Shown one piece after another: positions 9,389 to 17,954 of a DNA stretch of 64,000 nucleotides. The number at the start of each line of letters is the position of its first letter. The stretch's first letter is position 1. The notes under the pieces are model-generated. The model was not told the origin of the DNA, did no database searches, and was given only the letters and a program-made list of their open reading frames with translations. The stretch covers positions 1-64,000 of the forward strand of contig CAVTJO010000005.1 in assembly GCA_963734955.1 (NCBI GenBank). Reading direction: 5' to 3'. A program made the position numbers and the translations under genes. This stretch comes from UBA11986 sp963734955 (GTDB taxonomy: Bacteria; Bacteroidota; Ignavibacteria; UBA10030; UBA6906).

Positions 9389-9552
9389 AACTTACCTTCG
9401 TTGCTTCTTGAATGGATGCACACTCTGGTCTCTCCGTGTGAAGAACAATGCCGGGTGGTGTCACCATCGGAGCCAGAGAACGGCATAATATAGGAATTAC
9501 TCTCTCAACTTCCAGCCTTTGCCATCATTTCAAAAAAATACCATTGAACGGC

Positions 9553-10832
9553 TCATTGATTGCTCGCCCCGGTCGCCAGAATCAGACTCAACTGTGGAAC
9601 GTACGTAATCAGTAATAGGACGGCCAGAAGAATCACGAGAAAAGGCATGACAGCGCGGTAGACTTCAGGAGGGGTCTTATTGAACTTGAAGCCCGAGAGA
9701 AAGATGTTCAGAGCAAGGGGCGGAATCATATATCCGATCTCGAGGTTCAGCAGGAACATCACCCCAAGGTGAACCGGATCGATCCCATAGCCAAGGGTTA
9801 CAGGAATGATGAGAGGAACGATCACAATGATCGCAGAGAATACCTCCAGCATGTTCACACCCAGCAGGACGATGTTGAGGATGAGCAAAAACACGTACTT
9901 GTTGTTAACGTACTCGCTCAAAACGTGGAACAATGCCCTTGGGACTTCCTGGTCGACAAGATAATTTGTAATCCCCATTGCTGAACCCAACATCACGAAG
10001 ATTGCCCCTACAAGGACCATACTCTCACGAATAATCCTCGGCACGTCCCGCACCATGCGCACATCCTTACGAACAAAGACCTCAACCACCAGAACATAGA
10101 CCGCCGTGACAACTGAAGCTTCCGTTGCCGTGAACACTCCGCCATAGATTCCGCCTACAATAAGGAACGGCAACGGAATTTCCCAAATCGACTCCTTCAC
10201 AGTCCGCCAGACTCCACCCGGAGAAAATGGAATGCGATCAACCTTTGCAGCCGTCCCGACTTGAATGCTATATAACGCCAGGACGACAACGAGTAAGACG
10301 CCAGGCACCACGCCAGCCAGGAACAGTGTGTTCACACTGATTTTTGCAACAAGAGCATACAGTATGATGGGAAGAGATGGGGGGGGAAGAGAAGTCCCAG
10401 GCTGCCGGACGTCGTCATGAGGCCGAGTGAGAACTTCTCAGGGTATCCGTGTTTGAGAAGAGAGGGGTAGAGCAATCCTCCGAGTGCTATGATGGTCACT
10501 CCCGATGCCCCGGTGAATGCCGTGAACACCGCGGCAGTACAAAGCACAACAATCGCCAAACCCCCTCTCACCCACCCGAAGAGTGCTTGAACCAGATTGA
10601 TCAATCGCTGTGGCGCACGGCTGTCCGACAGCACATGGCTTGCAAATGTGAAGAGGGGAACGGCGATAAGTGCCGGGAAATCGGCAAGACGGTGCAACTC
10701 GACCACGAACGCAGCCGCGTCAACACCTGCAAATTGAAACGCGAGAAGCCCGATGGCTGCTACGATCGCAAACAACGGAGTGCCGGAGAGCGAGAGGGTG
10801 ATGAGGAGAATGCCACCGACGATGAGGTCCAT
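9553..10832 (-). pseudogene. dctM: TRAP transporter large permease DctM, one frameshift in an 8-base G/C run
   Basis: The N-terminal part (10832 to about 10390) starts MDLIVGGILLITLSLSGTPL and includes FTGASGVTIIALGGLLYP. The C-terminal part includes NTLFLAGVVPGVLLVVV, ATEASVVTAVYVL and EIGYMIPPLALNIFL. At 10379-10386 a run of eight G on the plus strand shifts the frame. Reading across it restores LLFPPSLPIILYALVAKISV, the conserved junction of this family, for a total of about 426 residues. DctM is the 12-helix permease of TRAP transporters, which use an ion gradient to import organic acids. The start at 10832 is one base after the dctQ stop. The homopolymer location makes an assembly error the leading explanation. 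Confidence 0.85.
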
Positions 10833-10833
10833 G

Positions 10834-11349
10834 TCAATTCTCGCTGTGCACGTCTTCTTTGGGAGAACCTGCGACCGGAGTTCCGTCAACAGCGACAAAC
10901 ATGCGAAGTGCGAACTGAACCACCATCAGGTAGAACCCGGCAGGAATGATCACGTCAACAATCACCACCGGCAAATTGAAGGCACCTCTAGTACCGCTTT
11001 CGAAACCCAGAAATGAAATACTTGCATGAGCAAGAACGAGGCAAACAACAGCGGCAAACAGATTTGACAACCTTCGGAACCACTTCCGCCCAGCCGGGCG
11101 GAGAAAGCGCGTGAGTACGTCAATCTGAAAGTGCTTGTTGTCTCTCGTGGTCAGGACTGCGCCAAGGAATCCGACCCATAGGACAAGTGTGCGGGCCGCA
11201 GGATCTCCCCAGATGATCCCGTTGTCAAAGAAATAACGAAGAACCACCTGTGCCGCGGCAATCCCCAGCATTGCCAGGAAAAGAACCACGATTGCGGCGT
11301 TGACTGCCACCGCAATCAGGCGGTCAACGGATCGAAGAAAACCTTTCAT
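10834..11349 (-). CDS. dctQ: TRAP transporter small permease DctQ
   Basis: About 171 residues with four membrane helices: AVNAAIVVLFLAMLGIAAAQ, then WGDPAARTLVLWVGFLGAV, LSNLFAAVVCLVLAHASI, and VIIPAGFYLMVVQFALRM. This is the DctQ pattern, including the WxxExxR-like segment after helix 1. The start at 11349 (MKGFLRSVDRL) has an AGAGGG site upstream. It partners DctM immediately downstream. No DctP/TAXI substrate-binding protein is encoded on either side, so the substrate cannot be guessed. Confidence 0.85.
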   Translation of the reverse strand: MKGFLRSVDRLIAVAVNAAIVVLFLAMLGIAAAQVVLRYFFDNGIIWGDPAARTLVLWVGFLGAVLTTRDNKHFQIDVLTRFLRPAGRKWFRRLSNLFAAVVCLVLAHASISFLGFESGTRGAFNLPVVIVDVIIPAGFYLMVVQFALRMFVAVDGTPVAGSPKEDVHSEN

Positions 11350-11412
11350 TGACCCTCTATCCAGTGAAGCCAATGAAACCGCTGGCCTTTCTTGCCTTGT
11401 CCGGGAATGACA

Positions 11413-11547
11413 TCATCTCCGCAATTGACCATAGATGAACCGGATGGCCATAGATATTCCAGCCACCACAATTAGCACCACCCATGCCCAGAAGAAAATA
11501 TTGTTCACGCGACTGGAATTCTTCGTCGCATCCTGTACTTGTTCCAT
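11413..11547 (-). CDS. 44-residue single-TM peptide upstream of dctQ
   Basis: A short ORF with a perfect GGAGGTG ribosome site 5 bases before its ATG. It encodes MEQVQDATKNSSRVNNIFFW followed by AWVVLIVVAGISMAIRFIYG and QLRR: a polar N-terminus, one membrane helix and a basic tail. It sits 63 bases upstream of dctQ in the same orientation, where a dctP gene would be expected. The strong ribosome site and ideal membrane-helix composition support expression. Function unknown; it could be an accessory subunit of the TRAP permease or an unrelated small membrane protein. Confidence 0.6.
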   Translation of the reverse strand: MEQVQDATKNSSRVNNIFFWAWVVLIVVAGISMAIRFIYGQLRR

Positions 11548-11692
11548 GATTCACCTCCCAGAAATTCATTCGAATTCGTGGCTCATTTGGGTGAGCCATT
11601 CAGGGTACCCATCGCGCAAGCATATATGTGTGCAATCTTTGCCCACACTGAGAGTGCCGGCGACGCAAAGGGATTGTCTGACTCGACTTGAA

Positions 11693-12052
11693 TTACAGGT
11701 ACGTGGAAGTGTTCTGGCTGTAGATAAGGCGTAATTGAAGCGGGCTGAAATTCAAAGGCTCCGACGACAGAGGCGGTGCTGTTCTGTCGACCGTCAGGGC
11801 TTTCAAGGATTCAGAGAAGGAAATGCAGGGGACCTGATGAGAGTACTGATTCGGATTCCTCTCCAGTCTGATGGAGAGTCCCGAAAGAGCGCTCGTTTGT
11901 TGTTCCAGGATGTGAAGTCGTGAATGCTGGTTGGGGTTATCCGGCAAGGTTGTCTGGTTGTACCCCACAAAGAGAATGAAGCAGGCGACAAGCAGGGCAA
12001 CGCTTCCCCGCCTCGGGGAATCAAGAAGTCCCTGTAAAATCCCGATTCTCAT
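11693..12052 (-). CDS. Hypothetical protein with one N-terminal membrane anchor
   Basis: 119 residues: a cytoplasmic N-terminus ending RRGS, one hydrophobic helix (VALLVACFILFVGYN), a short heptad-like stretch (LHILEQQTSALSGLSIRLE), then a low-complexity Pro/Ser/Leu tail. It lies 60 bases downstream of the broken apbE. No family recognised. The tail composition suggests that either the true C-terminus is in another frame or the ORF is fortuitous. Confidence 0.35.
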   Translation of the reverse strand: MRIGILQGLLDSPRRGSVALLVACFILFVGYNQTTLPDNPNQHSRLHILEQQTSALSGLSIRLERNPNQYSHQVPCISFSESLKALTVDRTAPPLSSEPLNFSPLQLRLIYSQNTSTYL

Positions 12053-12112
12053 AGTACATTGAACATAGCTTCGACGAAATCAATGTTCGACAAATTGGCG
12101 CGACAACATTGT

Positions 12113-13141
12113 TCAGTCGTTGCTCCGTTCACGTCTGAACGCCCTGGCAAGTCTCTCAGTCATTTCAGATTTCAAGCTGTCACCATCCTCGTACGTGATC
12201 ATGCCGTCGAGTCCAGGCGTATTCCTCATGAACTGCATCCCTTGCTCTCTACCAAGCAGAAAGACGACCGTTGACAGTGCGTCTGCAACGAATGCATCCT
12301 GAGTTATCACGGTCACGGCAGCGACTCCCCGAAGGGGGAAACCAGTCGCAGGATCAAGCAGATGATGGTAGCGAATTCCGTTCTGAATGAGAACCGTTCA
12401 TAGTCTCCGGATGTTGACACGGCCCCTGAACCCATCATGAAATGCCCAAGGTACGTGCCGGGTTTTCTCGGATGTCGAACCGAGACATCAGCCACTGCGG
12501 AATCAAGCAGGTGCATCCCCGGGAATTCCACCCTTGAGCTTTCCTCCGATGTCCACAATGAACTTCTTGAGCCCTGCGCGCCGCAACTTGTCGGCAGCCC
12601 GTTCTATCGCCCATCCTTTGCCGATGGAACCAAGGTCAAGACGCATTCCCTTCTGGGGAAGGAACAAATATCGTCCATTGATGTGAACGGACCGGTAGTT
12701 CACGAGAGGAAGAAGTGAATCCGCCTCCTGTCGCGTGAGAACCCGAGGATGCTCGGCAAACAAATTCCAGGCTTTCGCAAGCGGGCCCACGGTGATATCG
12801 AGTTTGCCACCGGATTGATCTCCATAACTCATTCCCGCTCTGACCAGGTCAATGAGCTCTTCGGAGACTTTCAACGAGCCTTTTCCGGCCGCGAGGTTGA
12901 CTCTTCCCACATCGCTGCTGTCGCTGTAGTCTGTGGCGAAGCTCTCCACCCTCCGGATCTCGGCGAATGCGGTATCGATAAGTGCTTGCGCTCGAGAATT
13001 CTCAATGTCTTTTCATCGTAGATCATCACGGCGATATACGTGTTCATTGCCGTTGGATTGACGGGATACCGGCGCGTGGGAACCACCGCAACTGATAAAT
13101 GCTACGCCTGTCAACAACGCTGTCAGGGCTGCTTGCATCAT
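12113..13141 (-). pseudogene. apbE: ApbE-type FAD:protein FMN transferase lipoprotein, broken by about four frameshifts
   Basis: Five consecutive frame segments rebuild one ApbE protein. (1) A lipoprotein signal from 13141 (MMQAALTALLTGVAFISCGG, lipobox FISC). (2) NPTAMNTYIAVMIYDE. (3) AQALIDTAFAEIRRVESFATDY, then QSGGKLDITVGPLAKAWN and GMRLDLGSIGKGWAIERAA and KFIVDIGGK. (4) VSVRHPRKPGTYLGH and GSGAVSTSGDYERF. (5) NGIRYHHLLDPATGFPLRGV, then DAFVADALSTVVFLLG. Breaks fall near 13060, 13000, 12530 and 12395. ApbE attaches FMN to threonine in NqrB/NqrC, RnfG and related proteins. Four breaks in one 1-kb gene exceed the rate elsewhere in the window, so genuine pseudogenisation is plausible, though an error-prone assembly patch is not excluded. 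Confidence 0.8.
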
Positions 13142-13339
13142 GGAGAGACTGAGAACGGGAATCGTATTACAGGAATATACGAAACCGGGATGTTAGATTC
13201 CCAGGGGATGACCTCAGCGGTCGAGAAACACTACTTGGGTTCAGGGAAGAAGAAAAACGAGGGAGCTTAAAGAGGCGTGGAAAAGCGCTTCGTCATTGTG
13301 AGACATGGACGACGTTGAATCCCGGAATTCCGTTGCCAT

Positions 13340-13426
13340 TCACCGGCTAAGCCTCCTGAACTGAACGATGCACACGCCTATGTAGAGGGCGAGGACACTG
13401 AAGATGACGAACACTGTAACCGTCAT
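13340..13426 (-). CDS. 28-residue single-TM peptide
   Basis: A short ORF MTVTVFVIFSVLALYIGVCI-VQFRRLSR with an AAGGAG ribosome site 6 bases upstream of ATG 13426. It is almost entirely one membrane helix with a basic C-terminal tail, the design of KdpF-like and other ATPase-associated peptides. It lies downstream of the kdp/porin genes in the same orientation. The strong Shine-Dalgarno sequence and the hairpin just before it support translation. Function unknown. Confidence 0.5.
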   Translation of the reverse strand: MTVTVFVIFSVLALYIGVCIVQFRRLSR

Positions 13427-13438
13427 GACGATCTCCTT

Positions 13439-13456
13439 GTATGGTAGCCACCATAC
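13439..13456 (-). promoter_or_regulatory. Hairpin immediately upstream of the 28-residue peptide
   Basis: GTATGGT-AGCC-ACCATAC is a perfect 7-bp stem with a 4-base loop. In the direction of the small ORF it ends directly before the AAGGAG ribosome site. It could be an RNA hairpin that gates translation or an operator. No poly-T follows in the minus-strand direction. Confidence 0.4.
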
Positions 13457-13581
13457 AATCATCGTCAAGAAAGCACATTCTCACAATCAAAGGATGGTAA
13501 AGGTATCGGTAACATGCATAAAGAAATCATAAAGACTCGGCCCATTTCTGCGGAAACGATGATCCTGAGCCCTCTCAGCCC

Positions 13582-13971
13582 TTAGGCCATAATCCGAACG
13601 CGGATTCCCGTTCCGTTCATCATATTCACATATGCCACCGTATGTGCTATTGTCGATTGAATTTCTCGCAAGGGTGGCTTGGCCATGACTATCGTGACAT
13701 AACACTCACGTTCTCCCTGATTCGCAATCGGCATTTCATCTACGATCATTCCCTCAAAGTCAGATATTCGAGAGAGTTGCTGCTCAAGCTGATCAAGGGC
13801 CTTTCCTTCCCTCACAGCCATGTTGACATGATCCATCGCTGCCGACCAATCATTGACAACATCACGGATGGTTCTGATGAAAGATCGCCCGAACATCATG
13901 TCTGCCGGCAATCGTGGAATATCAAACCCGGCCGTGTTTCCGAGCGCGCTGTTGAAATGGACCGACTTCAT
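13582..13971 (-). CDS. Hypothetical protein downstream of the kdp porin
   Basis: 129 residues if started at ATG 13971, which has GGGAG 7 bases upstream; a GTG at 13992 is an alternative. Soluble, no signal peptide. The centre is helical (SFIRTIRDVVNDWSAAMDHV, LDQLEQQLSRISDFEGMIVD) and the C-terminal part looks like alternating strands (ECYVTIVMAKPPLREIQ, TGIRVRIM). It follows the porin with a gap of about 25 bases, so it is the last gene of the kdp unit. No family recognised. The position suggests a role tied to potassium uptake, but this is inference from context only. Confidence 0.55.
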   Translation of the reverse strand: MKSVHFNSALGNTAGFDIPRLPADMMFGRSFIRTIRDVVNDWSAAMDHVNMAVREGKALDQLEQQLSRISDFEGMIVDEMPIANQGERECYVTIVMAKPPLREIQSTIAHTVAYVNMMNGTGIRVRIMA

Positions 13972-13995
13972 CCTACTACTCCCAAACATCACCGG

Positions 13996-15330
13996 CTAAA
14001 ACCGGACGATGATTGAACCAATGATCCGGTTCTCCCTCTTCACAAGGTCTGCTACGAAGCCTGTCGGGTCACCAATCGGAGGATTCCAACCATTCGGCGA
14101 CGTCAGTCCCCCCGGCCCCGCGAAATACGGAACCGAGGCTTCGCGATGCACAGCCTCAAGTCCCCACGTGACGTGCTCATTCGGCATGTATTGAAATCCC
14201 GTGGAGAAATCCCAGGAGTCAAACTTGTCACCCGGATTTTGGGTCAGCACTCCTGCCCCTGTTGGAAGAAGCGCCAGATACCTGCCAGGATTGTGCAGCA
14301 TTCCTCCGCCAAGAGTCCAGGCGAAGTGCTCCTCTTGGCCGAGCCATAGTCTGTGATAAATCATCCAGCTGAGGAAGTTTTGCGCAGGTTTTGCCGAATC
14401 GCCGCCGAACGGAACTACGCCTCCCCCGTTCTCGAACCCGATGTCCCCCGTAATTGAAAACGCAGCCATCGGAATGGAACTTCCGGGCTCGTGGCGATAG
14501 CGAATTAGCAGGCTGTTGTCGCTGTGAAACCGAATACGACCTGGTGTATTCGGCGTGTCCCATCCAATGTATGCGCTCGCAAGGATGGATACTGACTCCT
14601 GCGGACGGTAAATGGTCTGAAACCCCAACCCGGGCTGCTCGTTGAACATTCCGTACGTCTGCCATCCGTTGATCAGCCAGTACTCGAATTTCAATCTGTC
14701 TGTTGGAAATGTCTGGACGCGAACACCCGTGAAGAACCAGGGAGTATTATCAGAAGTGTATGAGGGCTGATAGTTCCAGTTCTCAAAGTTATTGTATGAT
14801 AGGAGTCCGACATACGACTTGAAGATTCCCACATCAATATTGACCCCGTGCATCGTATTGAGATGCATTCCCACATATCCCTCGGTGACAAAGCGGAGAG
14901 CCGTATACAGATCAAACTGACCGCGGAGCGGAGTGTTGTCATTGCGCGGGATTCCAGTGGCGCGAGTTCCAAACTGCAACATCAGTCTTCCACGTGCACC
15001 GCTTTCGGGATCATGAAAATCACCGCCGGCTTCGATGTATGAAACGTTGAATTCATCCGAACGAAAGGTGGCCGTCGAGCCGGAATTGGTATGGTCCAGC
15101 GGGTGGTTGAAATTGAAATTGTAGTTGACATCAACCGTCACATCACCGGTAAAGTATTTGGAATCAAGCACCTGGCTGTGAAGACGACTATTCCCCTGCA
15201 GCCAGGTGAAATCTCCCCAAGCGAATGGCACACTTGCGGTTTGATCTTCCGGAGCCGCCTTGGTTGAATCCTGTTGTGTAAAACAGAACGACGATGCAAA
15301 GACACAAAGCAAAACAAGAAGTCTTTTCAT
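13996..15330 (-). CDS. Outer-membrane beta-barrel porin of the kdp operon (BBP2/OmpL-like)
   Basis: 444 residues from ATG 15330 with signal peptide MKRLLVLLCVFASSFCFTQQ; an upstream in-frame extension to 15522 overlaps the previous gene and lacks a signal. The body is alternating amphipathic strands with many aromatic residues (WGDFTWLQGNSRLH, FNVSYIEAGGDFHDPES, WLINGWQTYGMF) and ends in a strand with terminal Phe (RENRIIGSIIVRF), the usual outer-membrane barrel insertion signal. Porins of the putative beta-barrel porin-2 type recur in Bacteroidota kdp operons, where they are thought to admit potassium or osmolytes through the outer membrane. It starts 5 bases after the PH-like gene. Confidence 0.8.
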   Translation of the reverse strand: MKRLLVLLCVFASSFCFTQQDSTKAAPEDQTASVPFAWGDFTWLQGNSRLHSQVLDSKYFTGDVTVDVNYNFNFNHPLDHTNSGSTATFRSDEFNVSYIEAGGDFHDPESGARGRLMLQFGTRATGIPRNDNTPLRGQFDLYTALRFVTEGYVGMHLNTMHGVNIDVGIFKSYVGLLSYNNFENWNYQPSYTSDNTPWFFTGVRVQTFPTDRLKFEYWLINGWQTYGMFNEQPGLGFQTIYRPQESVSILASAYIGWDTPNTPGRIRFHSDNSLLIRYRHEPGSSIPMAAFSITGDIGFENGGGVVPFGGDSAKPAQNFLSWMIYHRLWLGQEEHFAWTLGGGMLHNPGRYLALLPTGAGVLTQNPGDKFDSWDFSTGFQYMPNEHVTWGLEAVHREASVPYFAGPGGLTSPNGWNPPIGDPTGFVADLVKRENRIIGSIIVRF

Positions 15331-15335
15331 GGTTT

Positions 15336-15791
15336 CTATTCGTTGATGGTGGTCTGAAGAGTTTTGTTTGTTTTGATTGCCTGGACAAGTGCATCGGGCT
15401 CGTCCGTCCCGATTCGAAAGCGATTCCCGTTCTTCAGTACCAGCTCCACTGCTTGAAGGCCTGCAACATTCCACAAGACACACCTTCCGGGCATCCATCG
15501 TATTCCCCATCCCGCATACCATGGGTTGCGCACACTTTGCGCGTCTTCAATGTCAGAAAGAAGGAATCGTCTTCGAATGATCCCGGGACCGAACCGACAA
15601 TTCAGGGTGCCGTCCTTTACCTCGACAGTCAGGGAATAGAATAGGCCCAAGATAGCAACAAGAAGAAGTGCTGCGATATTCTGGCCTTGTCCAGACGCTC
15701 CCACCCCGAGATTGGAGAAAGAGAGAACGATGATAACGACCAGACTTGCAGCGATGATAATCCAACCAAATTGCGTATGGCGATAGTCCAT
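15336..15791 (-). CDS. Small two-TM protein with PH-like domain in kdp operon
   Basis: 151 residues from ATG 15791 (MDYRHTQFGW, GAAGGG upstream). Two membrane helices (WIIIAASLVVIIVLSFSNLG and IAALLLVAILGLFYSLTVEV) are followed by a C-terminal all-beta region, with the pattern of bacterial PH-domain proteins: DGTLNCRFGPGIIRRRFLLS and GLQAVELVLKNGNRFRIGTD. It overlaps the kdpB region by none at this start (27 bases after the kdpB stop) and precedes the porin by 5 bases. Not part of the textbook Kdp system. A role in membrane anchoring or regulation of KdpFABC is a guess. Confidence 0.65.
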   Translation of the reverse strand: MDYRHTQFGWIIIAASLVVIIVLSFSNLGVGASGQGQNIAALLLVAILGLFYSLTVEVKDGTLNCRFGPGIIRRRFLLSDIEDAQSVRNPWYAGWGIRWMPGRCVLWNVAGLQAVELVLKNGNRFRIGTDEPDALVQAIKTNKTLQTTINE

Positions 15792-15817
15792 TTGTTTTGC
15801 CCTTCGTTGGTCGAGAC

Positions 15818-17926
15818 TTAGATCCATCCGAGCGCAACAAGCGCCAAGTCGACAAGCTTGATCCCAATAAACGGAGCAATGATCCCACCGACACCGTAGA
15901 TGAGCAGGTGGCTTCGCAACAAATGCACGGCGCTCACCGCACGGTACTTCACACCCTTGAGCGCAAGGGGAATCAGCGCAATGATGATAAGCGCGTTGAA
16001 GATGACAGCGGAGAGTATCGCACTCTCAGGAGTTGCCAGCTTCATGACGTTCAACGCATTCAAGGCTGGATAGGTTGTGGCAAACGCAGCGGGGATGATG
16101 GCGAAGTACTTCGCAACATCATTGGCAATACTGAATGTCGTGAGCGTACCGCGGGTCATGAGCAGTTGCTTGCCGATTTCGACAATTTCCATCAACTTCG
16201 TGGGATTGCTGTCAAGATCAATCATGTTGGCCGCCTCACGCGCAGACTGTGTCCCCGTGTTCATCGCGACTGCAACATCGGCCTGCGCGAGCGCCGGAGC
16301 GTCGTTCGTGCCATCGCCCGTCATCGCAACGAGGCGTCCACCTTTTTGATACTCACGAATCAATTTGAGCTTGTCTTCCGGCTTTGCTTCCGCAAGAAAA
16401 TCATCGACTCCGGCTTCAGCAGCGATGGCCGTCGCAGTCAGAGGATTGTCGCCGGTGATCATCACCGTCTTGATCCCCATCTTGCGCAAATGTGCGAACC
16501 GCTCTTTGATTCCTCCCTTGACAATATCTTTAAGGTGAATGACGCCGAGGATTTCTTTATTCTCAACGACAATAAGCGGAGTGGCGCCTAGCCGACTGAT
16601 CTCCTGTACCACCTGCTGAACTGCAGCGGGAAAGATGCCGCCCTGATGCTCTACATATGACTTGATTGCATCTGCAGCACCTTTACGGATAACCCTCCTA
16701 CCATTCGTTCCTTCTGGCTGGATGTCTGCTCCACTCATTCGTGTCTGCGCACTGAATGGAACGAACTGAGCCGAGATCTCTTGAATATCCCGGCCGCGGA
16801 GACCATATTTTTCCTTTGCAAGAACCACAATCGATCGCCCTTCGGGTGTCTCATCAGCAAGTGATGCAAGTTGTGCTGCATCGGCCAAACGCTCCTTTGA
16901 GATTCCGGGAGCGGGAGTGAACTCCGTTGCCATGCGATTGCCGAGCGTGATTGTGCCCGTCTTGTCGAGGAGGAGAACGTCCACATCACCTGCCGCTTCA
17001 ATTGCTCGGCCCGAGGTTGCAATCACATTGTGACGAATCATCCGGTCCATTCCGGCAATCCCAATTGCGGAAAGAAGCCCCCCAATGGTTGTGGGTATGA
17101 GACAGACAAGCAACGCAACGAGAACCGTTACAGTGATCGGCGTCCCCTGCCCCGCCGCTGCAACGCTGAACAGCGAAAACGGAAGCAGCGTCACGCACAC
17201 AACGAGAAAGATAATCGTGAACGCCGCGAGAAGAATGTTGAGTGCGATTTCATTCGGCGTCTTTTGCCGTTTGGCCCCTTCAATCAAATGGATTATGCGA
17301 TCGAGGAACCCGCTCCCCGGCTCGACAGAAACGCGAATCACCAGCCAATCGGAAAGTATGCGCGTACCTCCGGTCACTGCGCTTCGATCGCCGCCCGATT
17401 CCCGGATCACCGGCGCACTTTCGCCCGTGATAGCACTTTCATCCACCGAAGCAATTCCCTCGATGACCTCTCCGTCTGCTGCGATGATATCTCCCGCTTC
17501 AACAAGAAGCACATCTCCCTTCTTTAGCTCCGTCGATGAGACAATATCAACTGCCGACTCGCGCCGGGCATTGCGCAGGAGTTTCGCCTTTGTATCCTGT
17601 CGTGCGCGGCGCAATGCCTCAGCCTGCGCTTTGCCGCGTCCCTCTGCCAGCGCTTCGGACGCGTTTGCAAAGAGGACAGTGAACCAGAGCCAGAGAGAAA
17701 CACCGCCAATGTACCACGCAGGCGCTTCACCCGTACCGAGCTGTGCCTGGATCCAGAGTGCCGTCGTCAGTACGCTTCCCACTTCAACCACGAACATCAC
17801 AGGATTTCGGAGCATCAATCGTGGATTGAGTTTCGCAAATGAATCGAGCAAAGCCCTCCGGTACATCTCACCGGTCAGCCCAATAGGCTTCTTGAGTTGT
17901 TGTGAAGTCTGTGACGCCGTAGTCAT
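15818..17926 (-). CDS. kdpB: KdpB, catalytic ATPase subunit of the potassium-importing Kdp complex
   Basis: 702 residues. It has the P1A-ATPase hallmarks TGESAPVIRESGGDRSAVTG, LLDKTGTITLGNRMATEF, KGAADAIKSYV and MTGDGTNDAPALAQADVAVA, and C-terminal helices with FSIANDVAKYFAIIPAAF, typical of KdpB. It drives high-affinity potassium uptake through KdpA at the inner membrane. Start 17926 is preferred because AAAGGAC lies just upstream; an ATG nine codons earlier (17953) sits directly after the kdpA stop and is possible. Confidence 0.95.
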   Translation of the reverse strand: MTTASQTSQQLKKPIGLTGEMYRRALLDSFAKLNPRLMLRNPVMFVVEVGSVLTTALWIQAQLGTGEAPAWYIGGVSLWLWFTVLFANASEALAEGRGKAQAEALRRARQDTKAKLLRNARRESAVDIVSSTELKKGDVLLVEAGDIIAADGEVIEGIASVDESAITGESAPVIRESGGDRSAVTGGTRILSDWLVIRVSVEPGSGFLDRIIHLIEGAKRQKTPNEIALNILLAAFTIIFLVVCVTLLPFSLFSVAAAGQGTPITVTVLVALLVCLIPTTIGGLLSAIGIAGMDRMIRHNVIATSGRAIEAAGDVDVLLLDKTGTITLGNRMATEFTPAPGISKERLADAAQLASLADETPEGRSIVVLAKEKYGLRGRDIQEISAQFVPFSAQTRMSGADIQPEGTNGRRVIRKGAADAIKSYVEHQGGIFPAAVQQVVQEISRLGATPLIVVENKEILGVIHLKDIVKGGIKERFAHLRKMGIKTVMITGDNPLTATAIAAEAGVDDFLAEAKPEDKLKLIREYQKGGRLVAMTGDGTNDAPALAQADVAVAMNTGTQSAREAANMIDLDSNPTKLMEIVEIGKQLLMTRGTLTTFSIANDVAKYFAIIPAAFATTYPALNALNVMKLATPESAILSAVIFNALIIIALIPLALKGVKYRAVSAVHLLRSHLLIYGVGGIIAPFIGIKLVDLALVALGWI

Positions 17927-17954
17927 GTGACTGTCCTTTGTCTCGATAAGCATA

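Noticed and set aside
15331..15522. 64-residue N-terminal extension of the kdp porin
   Set aside because: It lies inside the upstream PH-like gene, lacks export features and precedes a clear signal peptide beginning at 15330.
15797..16591. 264-codon plus-strand ORF opposite kdpB
   Set aside because: Antisense to intact KdpB; highly charged, random-looking composition.
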